Below are positions 8,690 to 16,327 of a stretch of 64,000 nucleotides of DNA, piece by piece; position 1 is the stretch's first letter; each line of letters starts with the position of its first letter. The stretch spans positions 310,001 to 374,000 of the forward strand of contig NZ_BMJQ01000003.1 in NCBI RefSeq assembly GCF_014643535.1, written 5' to 3'. The notes below the pieces were generated by a model. That model was not told the DNA's origin. It was given only the letters and a program-made list of their open reading frames with translations, and did no database searches. Origin of the DNA: Aliidongia dinghuensis (GTDB lineage Bacteria > Pseudomonadota > Alphaproteobacteria > ATCC43930 > CGMCC-115725). The position numbers and the translations under genes were made by a program.

Positions 8690-9499
8690 GTGTTGCCCTT
8701 GAGCCGGTTGCTCGCAGCCCGCCATGAAACGGAACTCGGCAGCGACGCGGCACCGGCGTTCCGCACGCCGCGCCGGGCGCCGCGGCTCGCCGACCAACTC
8801 TATGAGGAGATCCTCGGCCAGATCGTCGCCGGCAAGCTGCCGACCGGTGCTCGCTTGCCGTCGGAGACCCGGCTTGGCGCGATCTTCGGCGTCTCGCGCC
8901 CGGTGATCCGGGAGGCGATCTCGCGCCTGCAGGCCGACGGGCTGGTCGCGACACGCCACGGCGCCGGCACCTTCGTCCTGCGCCGCCCTGGCCCCGAGTT
9001 CCTGCGCCTGGCACCGATCGGCAGCATCGCCGACCTGATGCGCTGCTGCGAATATCGCATTGCGGTCGAAGGCGAAGCGGCGGCCCTCGCGGCAGAGCGC
9101 CGGACGCCCGAGGCGCTCGCAGAGATCGAGGCGGCGCTGGCGGCGCTCGACCGGGTGATCGAGCGCGGCGAGGTCGGCGCCGAGGCCGACAACCGCTTCC
9201 ATGTCGCGATCGCCAAGGCGAGCCAGAACGAGCTGTTCCGCGCGAGCCTCGATGCGCTGTCGAGCCACATCTTCGCCGGCATGACCGTCGCGCGGAACCT
9301 GACGCTCGGCCACAGCCGGGAACGGCTATTGCTGGTTCAGGACGAGCATCGCCGCATCGTCGAAGCGATCCGCGCCGGCGACGCCGAGGAGGCCCGGCGC
9401 GTCATGCGCCAGCACATCGACAACGCGCGCGCCCGCATGCTGGGCGATCCGCACGGGCTGTCGCCCTCGCCCGCTGACGAGCTCGCCCAAGAGACCTAG
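8690..9499 (+). CDS. FadR/GntR-family transcriptional regulator
   Basis: 269 residues. Winged helix at ~33-100 (LADQLYEEILGQIV, LPSETRLGAIFGVSRPVIREAISRL, then GAGTFV), followed by an FCD domain (YRIAVEGEAAALAAE, DNRFHVAIAKASQN, DEHRRIVEAIRAGD) with the usual metal-binding Asp/His positions. FCD regulators of this subtype typically respond to sugar acids or other carboxylates. The GTG start is taken because an upstream ATG in another frame stops at once. The gene is divergent from the aldolase/transporter pair and probably represses it. Its stop overlaps the stop of the convergent MATE gene inside a shared CTAG. Confidence 0.85.
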   Translation: MLPLSRLLAARHETELGSDAAPAFRTPRRAPRLADQLYEEILGQIVAGKLPTGARLPSETRLGAIFGVSRPVIREAISRLQADGLVATRHGAGTFVLRRPGPEFLRLAPIGSIADLMRCCEYRIAVEGEAAALAAERRTPEALAEIEAALAALDRVIERGEVGAEADNRFHVAIAKASQNELFRASLDALSSHIFAGMTVARNLTLGHSRERLLLVQDEHRRIVEAIRAGDAEEARRVMRQHIDNARARMLGDPHGLSPSPADELAQET

Positions 9500-10932
9500 C
9501 CTCGGTTGGACCGGGCGGCCGGCGCCGCGAGCGTCGCGAGCGCTGCCCGGCCCGAGCCGGACGGGATCGCCAGGCCATGCTCGACCGCGCTTGGCGGCAC
9601 GGCGCGCAGCCGGCGCGTCACCCGGAACGCCACGATGACGGCGATGAGCCCGAACACGAACGAGCCCAGGGTCTGGCCATAGAGCACGCCGGTCGGGCCG
9701 TAGGCGCGGCCGATCGCCACGAACGGGATCGTGCCGAGCGTCGCCCGACCCCAGTTGAACAGCGTCGACAACAGCGGATAGCCGAGGTTGTTGAACGCAG
9801 CATTCGCGACGAACAGGCACCCCGTGAAGACGAAGCCGCCGGCGAGCCAGGAGCAGAACAGGTCGATCAGCACGCGTGCGTCGCCCTCGGCGGAAAAGAC
9901 AAAGAGGATCGCGCGCTCGGCCGCCGCCAGGACCGCCCAGGCGGCGAGCACGGTCGCCAGCACGACCAGCAGGCTGTCGCGCAGCGTCTCGCGCAGCCGG
10001 TCGAGCCGGCCGGCACCCAGGTTTTGTCCCAGGATCGGCCCGACCGCGCCGGTCAGCGCATAGACGAGGCCGAAGGCGACCGGCGAGATCCGGTCGATTG
10101 TCGCCTGCCCGGCCACGGCGTCAGGCCCGAACCCGGCCATCGCGCGCGTCACATAGGCGGCACCCACCGGAGTCGCGAGATTGGTCAGGATCGCCGGGCC
10201 AGCGATCGCCAGCACCGGGTGCACGTCCTGCCACAGGTGCCTGGGCTCGATCCGCGCCAGCAGGTCGTGCCGCCGATGGGCCGCGTGCCAGCCGAGGCCG
10301 CACAACAGCAGGCGTGCGAGCACCGTCGCGATCGCCGCCCCCTCGAGATCGAGGTGCAGGCCGAAGATGAACAGCGGATCTAGCAATGCGGTCGCGACCG
10401 CACCTGCGAGCGTCACGTTCATCGCGCGCCGCGCGTCGCCGGCCGCGCGCAGCAGGGCGGCGAAACCCATGCCGGCCGCGGTCAGCGGCAGTGACGGCGA
10501 GGTGATGGTGAGATAGCCCGCGGCAAGCCGGCGCGTCTCACCCGCAGCACCCAGGAAATCGAGGATGGGCCCAAGCGCCAGCACGGTGCCGATGCCGACG
10601 ATGGCACCCACAATGACCATCAGGGCGACGCTGGCGCCGGCGATCCGCCGCGCCTCCTCGCGCCGGCCGGCGCCGATCTCGCGCGAGGCGACGGCACCGA
10701 CGCCGATGGTCATGCCGATCGAGATCGCGGTCTGGAAGAAGCCCACGGCACCCGCGAAGCCGATTGCCGCCGCGATCGGTTTCTGCCCGAGGATCGAGAT
10801 GTAGAACAGGTTGGCGAGGTCGACGGCGAAGACCGCGATGAGGCCGATCGCCCCGGTCCCGGCCATGACGATCACGTGCCGCAGGATCGGGCCGGAGACG
10901 AAGCGCGGAGCGGCGGGCGAGGTCGCGGTCAT
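9496..10932 (-). CDS. MATE-family efflux transporter
   Basis: 478 residues and 12 predicted membrane segments in two repeated halves, each beginning with a MATE-like block (ILGQKPIAAAIGFAGA near the start; GQATIDRISPVAFGL in the second half, then GPILGQNLGAGRLDRLRE). MATE proteins export cationic drugs and metabolites using H+ or Na+ gradients. It is monocistronic on the minus strand and tail-to-tail with the FadR-type regulator, sharing the four bases CTAG as both stop codons. No regulator is adjacent at its 5' side; the divergent gene is the SDR at 11045. The substrate is not predictable. Confidence 0.88.
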   Translation of the reverse strand: MTATSPAAPRFVSGPILRHVIVMAGTGAIGLIAVFAVDLANLFYISILGQKPIAAAIGFAGAVGFFQTAISIGMTIGVGAVASREIGAGRREEARRIAGASVALMVIVGAIVGIGTVLALGPILDFLGAAGETRRLAAGYLTITSPSLPLTAAGMGFAALLRAAGDARRAMNVTLAGAVATALLDPLFIFGLHLDLEGAAIATVLARLLLCGLGWHAAHRRHDLLARIEPRHLWQDVHPVLAIAGPAILTNLATPVGAAYVTRAMAGFGPDAVAGQATIDRISPVAFGLVYALTGAVGPILGQNLGAGRLDRLRETLRDSLLVVLATVLAAWAVLAAAERAILFVFSAEGDARVLIDLFCSWLAGGFVFTGCLFVANAAFNNLGYPLLSTLFNWGRATLGTIPFVAIGRAYGPTGVLYGQTLGSFVFGLIAVIVAFRVTRRLRAVPPSAVEHGLAIPSGSGRAALATLAAPAARSNRG

Positions 10933-11044
10933 GGCGCTCGCTTGTACCCGTCGCCGGCTGCGGCGGCGAGAAATATTGCTACCGCCGGCGCTCTACCCGG
11001 CATAGGCTTGCATCAATGAAGTAACGAATGACGGGAGGATCGGC

Positions 11045-11788
11045 ATGGAGCCAAGGAACGCGACGGTTGCGGTCGTCGGCGCCGGCGACTTCATCGGAGC
11101 CGCCATCGCGAAGCGCTTCGCCGCCGAGGGCTTCACCGTGTTCGCCGGCCGGCGCAACGGCGAGAAGCTGGCGCCGCTCGTGGCCGAGATCGAGGCCCAA
11201 GGCGGCCGGGCTGTCGGCCGCACGCTCGATGCCCGGCAGGAGGATCAGATCACGAGCTTCCTTGCCGAAGCGGACGCGACGGCGCCGCTCGAGTGCTGCA
11301 TCTTCAACATCGGCGCCAACGTCAATTTCCCGCTCATCGACACGACGGAGCGCGTGTTCCGCAAAGTGTGGGAGATGGCTTGCTACGGCGGGTTCCTGAC
11401 GGCGCGCGAGGCGGCGCGGCTGATGCTGCCACGCGGCCGGGGCGCGCTGTTCTTCACCGGCGCTACCGCAAGCCTGCGCGGCGGCCCCGGCTATGCCGCC
11501 TTCGCCAGCGCCAAGTTCGGCCTGCGCGCGGTCGCTCAGAGTGCCGCCCGCGAGCTCGGGCCCCGGAACATCCATGTGGCACACCTGATCATCGACGCGG
11601 CAGTCGATACCGAATGGGTGCGCCAGCGCATCGCCGCGCGCGAGGGGGCGGCAGTGCTCGAGACGCTCGAGCCCGACCGGCTCATGGACCCGGCTTCGGT
11701 CGCCGAGACCTATTGGCAGCTCTATCGCCAGCCGCGCGACGCCTGGACCTTCGAGACCGAGATCCGCCCCTTCGGCGAGAAATGGTGA
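11045..11788 (+). CDS. SDR-family protein lacking the catalytic Tyr (SDR_c10-like)
   Basis: 247 residues with a Rossmann fold. The cofactor loop is VGAGDFIGAAIA (residues 11-22), the NNAG equivalent is FNIGAN, and the serine strand is FFTGATAS. The YxxxK catalytic pair appears as F153-A-S-A-K157, with Phe in the position of the general-acid tyrosine. This fits the classical-SDR subgroup 10, in which Phe replaces Tyr. Normal reductase chemistry is therefore doubtful; a binding, isomerising or otherwise altered role is possible. The next gene, a DsbA-fold isomerase, starts 5 bases after the stop or overlaps it, so the two are co-translated. AGGATCGGC precedes the ATG. Confidence 0.82.
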   Translation: MEPRNATVAVVGAGDFIGAAIAKRFAAEGFTVFAGRRNGEKLAPLVAEIEAQGGRAVGRTLDARQEDQITSFLAEADATAPLECCIFNIGANVNFPLIDTTERVFRKVWEMACYGGFLTAREAARLMLPRGRGALFFTGATASLRGGPGYAAFASAKFGLRAVAQSAARELGPRNIHVAHLIIDAAVDTEWVRQRIAAREGAAVLETLEPDRLMDPASVAETYWQLYRQPRDAWTFETEIRPFGEKW

Positions 11789-11793
11789 GCGCC

Positions 11794-12393
11794 ATGCGTC
11801 ACGCGGAATTCTTCTTCGACTTCGGCAGTCCCAACGCCTATCTCGCGCACAAGCTCCTGCCCGGCATCGCAGAGCGGACCGGTGCCGAAATCGTCTATGT
11901 GCCGATCCTCCTGGGCGGCGTGTTCAAGCTCACCAACAACCGCTCTCCGGCCGAGAGCCTGGTCGGCATCCGCAACAAGGCGGCTTACGAGCGGCTGGAA
12001 ATGACGCGCTTCATCCGGCGCCACGCCATCCCGTTCACCATGAACCCGCATTTCCCGGTCAACACGCTGCAGCTCATGCGCGGCGCCATTGCGGCTCAAG
12101 AGCTGGGCGTGTTCGAGCGCTACGTCGATGCCGTGTTCGACCATATGTGGCGGGAACCCAAGAAGATGGACGACCCGGTCGTGGTTGCGGCGGCGCTTGC
12201 CCAGTCGGACCTGCCGGCCGAGGCGCTGATGGCGCTCGCCCAGACCCAGCCGATCAAGGACCGGCTGCTCGCCAACACCCATGACGCGGTCGAGCGCGGC
12301 ACGTTCGGCGCGCCGACCTTCTTCGTCGCAGGCGAGATCTATTTCGGCAAGGACCGGCTCGACGCCGTCGAGGAAGCGCTCGGGGCGGGCTGA
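11794..12393 (+). CDS. DsbA-family / 2-hydroxychromene-2-carboxylate isomerase-like protein
   Basis: 199 residues from ATG 11794; GTG 11785, overlapping the SDR stop, is an alternative start. It opens with RHAEFFFDFGSPNAYLAHK, the kappa-class GST/HCCA-isomerase form of the DsbA thioredoxin fold, in which Ser (FGSPN) replaces the CxxC dithiol. The C-terminus GTFGAPTFFVAGEIYFGKDRL is the conserved cis-Pro loop and final helix. Family members isomerise aromatic-degradation intermediates using glutathione. It is coupled to the Phe-type SDR. A diverged relic copy of its last 37 codons lies at 13686-13799, beyond an inserted acyltransferase gene. Confidence 0.85.
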   Translation: MRHAEFFFDFGSPNAYLAHKLLPGIAERTGAEIVYVPILLGGVFKLTNNRSPAESLVGIRNKAAYERLEMTRFIRRHAIPFTMNPHFPVNTLQLMRGAIAAQELGVFERYVDAVFDHMWREPKKMDDPVVVAAALAQSDLPAEALMALAQTQPIKDRLLANTHDAVERGTFGAPTFFVAGEIYFGKDRLDAVEEALGAG

Positions 12394-12400
12394 AAGAAGG

Positions 12401-12419
12401 GCCGGAGAAAGAGCAGCAT
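12401..12419 (+). repeat. short direct repeat, left copy
   Basis: GCCGGAGAAAGAGCAGCAT recurs at 13644-13661 with one base missing and one changed. The two copies bracket the acyltransferase gene at 12419-13534, this one ending on its stop codon. They could mark an insertion or rearrangement. Confidence 0.5.
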
Positions 12420-13534
12420 CACACGCTTTGCGACGCGACGCGCCGTTGCAGCGTCCTAAGCCCCCTGTCGAGCGACGTTTTCCAGGGCACGCACCGCCGG
12501 CCGACGATGACGATGACCAGGAGCGTGCCCGCCAGCAGGTAGATCCGCTGCGTCCAGGCGGACGGCTCGGCAATGGGAATCGCGGCGAACAGCTGGATCA
12601 ACGGCCGATGGAACAGGTAGAGGGGAAAGGTCAGCGAGCTGAACCATCTGATCGGCGATTTCCATGGACCGAGCATCCGGCTCGTCCAGCGCTCGAGTGA
12701 CATCATGCCGTAGAGATGCAGCGCGAAGGCCAAGCCGTCGACGTAATCGGCGATGAACGCCTCGCGATGCACAAGGTCGGAGGCGAGATTGGGCAGGCTC
12801 GCCCGCAACATCGGCGAACTCAGCAGCAGCACCAGCCCCAGAACGGCAGCGAGAGCGCCCGGAAAAGCCGGCAGCACCCACCGCCGGGACAGATGATAAA
12901 GCCCGAATCCCAGGAGCCAGATCGGGAAGAGCCCCAGAACCGCCGGACCGGCCAAGAGCGAGACCAGCAGGATCGACAGCGCCCGGAACGAACCCGATGC
13001 GAAGACGGCGAGACCGATCAGCGCATAGTAGAAGGCCTCGAAGCTCAAGGACCAGAAGGGCGTGTTGATGCCGGGCTCCATGTTCGGAGCGAGCCAGGTC
13101 TGATTGAGCAGAAACAGCGTGGAGATGTAATGCAGGGGTTGGCCGTCACGCGGATAGCTCCACGGCCCCTCGAAATAGAGATCGGGATTGTGGTGCTGTC
13201 CGATCGCATCACAGACTGCCGTCAGCAGCAACGCCGGCAGGACAACCGAATAAAGCCGTGCGAGCCGTTTTCGAACATAGACCGCAGCGTCGTGTTCTCG
13301 ACAGTCGAGCACGTAAGCGATAACGAAACCAGAGAGAACAAAGAACAGCATTACCGCCGTCTGCAGGTACTGGCCGAACCGCCACAAGAACCCATCGGTA
13401 AAATAATGCCCCGCAGCATGCCCGAGAAAAACAGACATTGCCGCCATGAATCTCACGACGTCGAGATAATTGCCAATACCACGAGGGAGATCCGTCTCGC
13501 CATTTTCAAAACTATGGCCAGAAAGAAATTTCAT
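12419..13534 (-). CDS. OafA-type acyltransferase, second paralogue
   Basis: 371 residues with about ten membrane segments, acyltransferase-3 family. Landmarks: NYLDVVRFMAAMSVFLGHAAG with the conserved His, AVMLFFVLSGFVIAYVLD, YVRKRLARLYSVVLP, PFWSLSFEAFYYALIGL and a terminal FPLYLFHRPLIQLF. It shares wording with the paralogue at 4866 (PFWSLSFEA.YYAL; RLARL.SV.LPAL). It probably acylates surface sugars. The gene is inserted, in the opposite direction, between an intact isomerase gene and a relic of that gene's 3' end. Its 5' region and the downstream sulfotransferase are AT-richer than average, consistent with horizontal arrival. Acceptor unknown. Confidence 0.85.
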   Translation of the reverse strand: MKFLSGHSFENGETDLPRGIGNYLDVVRFMAAMSVFLGHAAGHYFTDGFLWRFGQYLQTAVMLFFVLSGFVIAYVLDCREHDAAVYVRKRLARLYSVVLPALLLTAVCDAIGQHHNPDLYFEGPWSYPRDGQPLHYISTLFLLNQTWLAPNMEPGINTPFWSLSFEAFYYALIGLAVFASGSFRALSILLVSLLAGPAVLGLFPIWLLGFGLYHLSRRWVLPAFPGALAAVLGLVLLLSSPMLRASLPNLASDLVHREAFIADYVDGLAFALHLYGMMSLERWTSRMLGPWKSPIRWFSSLTFPLYLFHRPLIQLFAAIPIAEPSAWTQRIYLLAGTLLVIVIVGRRCVPWKTSLDRGLRTLQRRVASQSV

Positions 13535-13643
13535 GCGGCCCTCGGCTTGAAATGTCGCCAGCCGGCAGAGACAAATTTAATCAAAAGCAGGAGGAGCGAC
13601 TCTATAACCGATAAGGTCGCCGGCCGCGACAAATTTTGAGCAT

Positions 13644-13661
13644 GCCGGAGAAAGTCAGCAT
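13644..13661 (+). repeat. short direct repeat, right copy
   Basis: GCCGGAGAAAGTCAGCAT is the partner of 12401-12419. It lies 110 bases upstream of the acyltransferase start and 24 bases before the isomerase relic. Confidence 0.5.
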
Positions 13662-13685
13662 TTGGTCGAAGGCCCCCCCCAGCAT

Positions 13686-13799
13686 CACGACGCGGTCAAG
13701 CGCGGCTCGTTCGGCGCGCAGACCTTCTCCGCCGAAGGCGCGATCTATTCCGGCAAGGACCGACTCGACGCGGTCGAGGAAGCGCTTAGGGCGGCGTGA
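13686..13799 (+). pseudogene. relic of isomerase 3' end (duplicate of 12280-12393)
   Basis: These 38 codons, ending in TGA, translate to HDAVKRGSFGAQTF... and match the last 37 residues of the DsbA-fold isomerase at 27 positions, with no frameshift. Nothing upstream of 13683 resembles the rest of the gene, so this is a 5'-deleted, diverged copy. It is too diverged for a fresh target-site duplication and is better explained as the remains of a paralogue or homologue recombined away when the acyltransferase arrived. Confidence 0.75.
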
Positions 13800-13838
13800 G
13801 ACGGCAGCCGGGAGACCACTGGCAAACCGCCGCCGGCC

Positions 13839-14912
13839 CTAGCTGCCCGATAGAGCGACCGTCAGAGGACGACCATCATTCTGCGCCCGCCGCGGTACAT
13901 GAACGGCGTAGGATTTATCGTCGGGGAACAACCGCGCCGGCTGCGTATGGCCTATGGCGGCCATAATTCGATTCGCTATTTCGCTGTCGAGCTCAGACCG
14001 CCAATGCGTCGCCGCTGTCATGGGATCATGCCAAACAGAATAATATCCTTGCGAGAAAAGCTTCGAGCCCCCTCGGGGTTTCTGGCTCTTCTTGAGGAAC
14101 TCTTCGGTCTGTTCGGGCCATCCCAAGCCAAAAAAGTCGAAAATGTCGTGCGCCTCCTTGAGAGGGGCGTGACACAAATCTTCATACAGAATCAATTTTG
14201 CGCCCGGATACCCTGAAAATTCTTGTATTAGTTTCTCGTTCGTCAGAGCCCAGCGCCACGCCAACCTTTCCACGTCATCCATCGCGCGAAAGGCTGCGAA
14301 ATCGATTCCGTATTGTTTGGCCTGTTTTGTCCGCGCAAGATCCTCGTAAATACCCCAGTCTTTAGTGGCCTGTACTTTCCCTTCGAAACGCCGAGCCTTT
14401 ATTCCGCGGAGGACGGACGCGACATGCCCTCTCGGGTCCCGAACGATGATAACGATCTTGGTACCCCGCAATGCGGAGGCCAGAAGCTTGGCGTATCCGT
14501 GACCGGAAACCGACTTCACGACCACCTTATCAAGGGGAACCTGACTGCGCGCAAGATCGGGAATATTAAGACTGGAAATCGTCTTGCCGAAAACACTCAA
14601 TTTTGCGGCAAGTTTTAGGCTCATCAAGAGGAGAGAGTGAGACAAATTCGCGCTAAATCCGCGATATGTCTTGTTGAAGATCGGGGTCGAGCCGACAGTT
14701 TTAATGGTTCGAGCCGAAACCATGCGTTCGCAATACTGTCGCGCCGCCGACTGAAGCGCTTCCAGATCTCCATCTTCGATATACGGCGGGAGGTACGATT
14801 TCGACCGAACAACAGTATCCGGCTCGTGCAAATAAAGCAGGTCGGGATGGCTATCGAATATCTTTGCAAGCCAGGTCGTACCAGACCTTGGCGATCCCAA
14901 TATCAGAAACAT
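13839..14912 (-). CDS. sulfotransferase-family protein
   Basis: 357 residues. The PAPS 5'-phosphosulfate loop is at residues 6-15 (GSPRSGTTWL) and the 3'-phosphate site is in VRDPRGHVAS. This is the layout of the sulfotransferase_1/3 superfamily, which moves sulfate from PAPS to hydroxyl or amino groups of sugars, lipids or small molecules. No signal peptide or membrane span is obvious, so it is probably cytoplasmic. Base composition is distinctly AT-rich against the window, with many AAA/ATA codons, which suggests transfer. Neighbours are an acyltransferase and repeat debris, so polysaccharide or lipid decoration is a fair guess, but the acceptor is unknown. Confidence 0.85.
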   Translation of the reverse strand: MFLILGSPRSGTTWLAKIFDSHPDLLYLHEPDTVVRSKSYLPPYIEDGDLEALQSAARQYCERMVSARTIKTVGSTPIFNKTYRGFSANLSHSLLLMSLKLAAKLSVFGKTISSLNIPDLARSQVPLDKVVVKSVSGHGYAKLLASALRGTKIVIIVRDPRGHVASVLRGIKARRFEGKVQATKDWGIYEDLARTKQAKQYGIDFAAFRAMDDVERLAWRWALTNEKLIQEFSGYPGAKLILYEDLCHAPLKEAHDIFDFFGLGWPEQTEEFLKKSQKPRGGSKLFSQGYYSVWHDPMTAATHWRSELDSEIANRIMAAIGHTQPARLFPDDKSYAVHVPRRAQNDGRPLTVALSGS

Positions 14913-15443
14913 CTTCCGCTCTCAAATTTCATTAATAAAGATCCGTTTATTGACGAGAGCATTTACATGTATCGAATACAAGCAGCATTTCAGCAACAGT
15001 CTCCATCGTGAGGTTCACGCGGGCGACCATGCAACATCATGCCGTACCTGATTTTTCAACGAGCTTATCGAACCTACCTAGGCACCTTAGACTTGCGCCC
15101 ATCGGCATGGCAAGCGCTCGGCCAGCCGATTCCTAATTTTTCACTTAAAATGCTTGCGCGCCAAGGTAAACCCTAGATCGATATTTTTGCATGGCTGCGC
15201 TTGGCAGCCATCCGCGATGCAGATCCTTGGTAGATCTTTGTACCACTTTGGCGGGATTAGGGGAAAGCGATTCTCTCCGGAAGAATCGAGCGAATCGCGG
15301 GAACGGACCCGAGGGCGCGCGCCGCGATCAGCAATAGCGCGGGCACAAACACCGAATCAAGGCGGGCGAGGCGCCGTCGGATATAGCGTGTGTTTCGAAC
15401 CGGCCCGGCCGGAAGCCGGGCCGCCATTTCAGTGCGCTTGGGC
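14913..15443. other. intergenic region without a supported gene
   Basis: The first ~300 bases are AT-rich and hold the presumed promoter side of the sulfotransferase. A perfect 8-bp stem (ATGGCTGC, five-base loop, GCAGCCAT) lies at 15191-15211 just after a T-run, in the wrong order for a terminator on the plus strand. An open frame starting at 15154 runs antisense into the SDR and has no homology-like features. The GC-rich end holds the hairpin at 15402-15422. Confidence 0.6.
15402..15422 (-). terminator. GC-rich hairpin downstream of SDR gene
   Basis: GGCCCGGC and GCCGGGCC form a perfect 8-bp stem with a five-base loop, 21 bases beyond the stop of the minus-strand SDR gene. There is no clear U-tract. 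Confidence 0.5.
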
Positions 15444-16217
15444 TCAGCCGCGGAACGCTGGCGCGCCCGAGGGTGCCCCGGTCAGGCCGCCGTCGACCAC
15501 GATCTCGGCGCCCTGGACGTTCGAGGAATCGTCCGACGCCAGGAACAGCACGACCTTCGCCACTTCCTCGGCATCGCCGAGGCGCGCCAGCGGCACGAGC
15601 GTTGCGATGCGTGCCTCGAGCGCCGCACGGGCCTCTGCGCCGGGCGCGATCCGGTCCCAGATCGGCGTGCGCGTGGCGCCGGGCACCACAGTGTTGACCC
15701 GGATGTTGCGCGGCGACAGCTCGCTCGCCATCACGCGCGCCATGGCGCGCACGCCGGCCTTGCTCGCGGCGTAGGCCGAATAGCCGGGTGAACCCAGGCT
15801 CTGGTGCACCGAGCCGTTGAGGATGACCGAGCCGCCCGGCGCCAGATGGGCCGCCGCCGCCTGCACCGTGAAGAACACCGCCGTCAGGTTCGTCCGCACG
15901 ACCCGCTCGAACAGCTCGACCTCGGTCCCGCCGACCGGCGTGTTGCCGGCGATGCCGGCATTGGCGAACACGATGTCGAGCTTGCCGAAAGCGGCGGCCG
16001 CTTCGGCAACGGCGCGCTCGGTCGCGGCGATGTCGGTCACGTCGGCCTGGATCGCGAGCAGGTTCGGCCCGAGCTCGGCCTTGGCGGCATCGAGCGTCTC
16101 GCGGTTGCGGCCGGTGATGGCGACGCGGGCCCCCTCCTGGATGAACAGGCGGGCCGTGGCGAGGCCGATGCCGCTGTTGCCGCCGGTGATGAGCGCCGTC
16201 TTGTGGGCGAGTCTCAT
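15444..16217 (-). CDS. SDR-family NAD(P)-dependent oxidoreductase
   Basis: 257 residues, a classical SDR with all motifs intact: TGGNSGIG cofactor loop (residues ~10-17), NAG (FANAGIAG), catalytic Ser in NGSVH, YxxxK in YAASK, and the C-terminal DGG (VVDGGLTG). It is expected to interconvert an alcohol and a ketone with NAD(P)H. ATG 16217 is preferred because GGGAG lies nine bases upstream; the longer frame from 16247 overlaps the palindromic operator. It is divergent from an HxlR-type regulator that probably controls it. The acidic/small-molecule substrate is not identifiable; quinone or aldehyde-stress links are common for HxlR partners. Confidence 0.88.
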   Translation of the reverse strand: MRLAHKTALITGGNSGIGLATARLFIQEGARVAITGRNRETLDAAKAELGPNLLAIQADVTDIAATERAVAEAAAAFGKLDIVFANAGIAGNTPVGGTEVELFERVVRTNLTAVFFTVQAAAAHLAPGGSVILNGSVHQSLGSPGYSAYAASKAGVRAMARVMASELSPRNIRVNTVVPGATRTPIWDRIAPGAEARAALEARIATLVPLARLGDAEEVAKVVLFLASDDSSNVQGAEIVVDGGLTGAPSGAPAFRG

Positions 16218-16241
16218 TGCAATTCTCCCATCGAATGACAA

Positions 16242-16256
16242 GTTCAATTATTGAAC
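16242..16256. promoter_or_regulatory. 15-bp palindrome, putative HxlR operator
   Basis: GTTCAAT-T-ATTGAAC is a perfect dyad with a single central base. It lies 25 bases upstream of the SDR start and 72 bases upstream of the divergent HxlR start, where a shared operator is expected. Confidence 0.65.
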
Positions 16257-16317
16257 CGATTGCTAGTTGGGAAGCCTGGTTCTATGATGCAACCATGTTC
16301 GACGAATAATTTTGGAT

Positions 16318-16322
16318 GGAGG
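16318..16322 (+). promoter_or_regulatory. ribosome-binding site fixing the HxlR start
   Basis: GGAGG lies five bases before GTG 16328. It overlaps the codons that would follow ATG 16316, so it favours the GTG as the real start. Confidence 0.6.
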
Positions 16323-16327
16323 TCGGC

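Noticed and set aside
12401..13799. Insertion sequence around the acyltransferase
   Set aside because: No transposase, no terminal inverted repeats and no clean target-site duplication; only diverged direct repeats are present.
15191..15211. 8-bp hairpin next to a T-run as terminator or small RNA
   Set aside because: The T-run precedes the stem on the plus strand and becomes an A-run on the minus strand, so it is wrong for a terminator; no promoter for an RNA is evident.
15154..15774. possible gene in the 14.9-15.4 kb gap
   Set aside because: Runs antisense into the SDR gene, no ribosome-binding site and no protein-like pattern.
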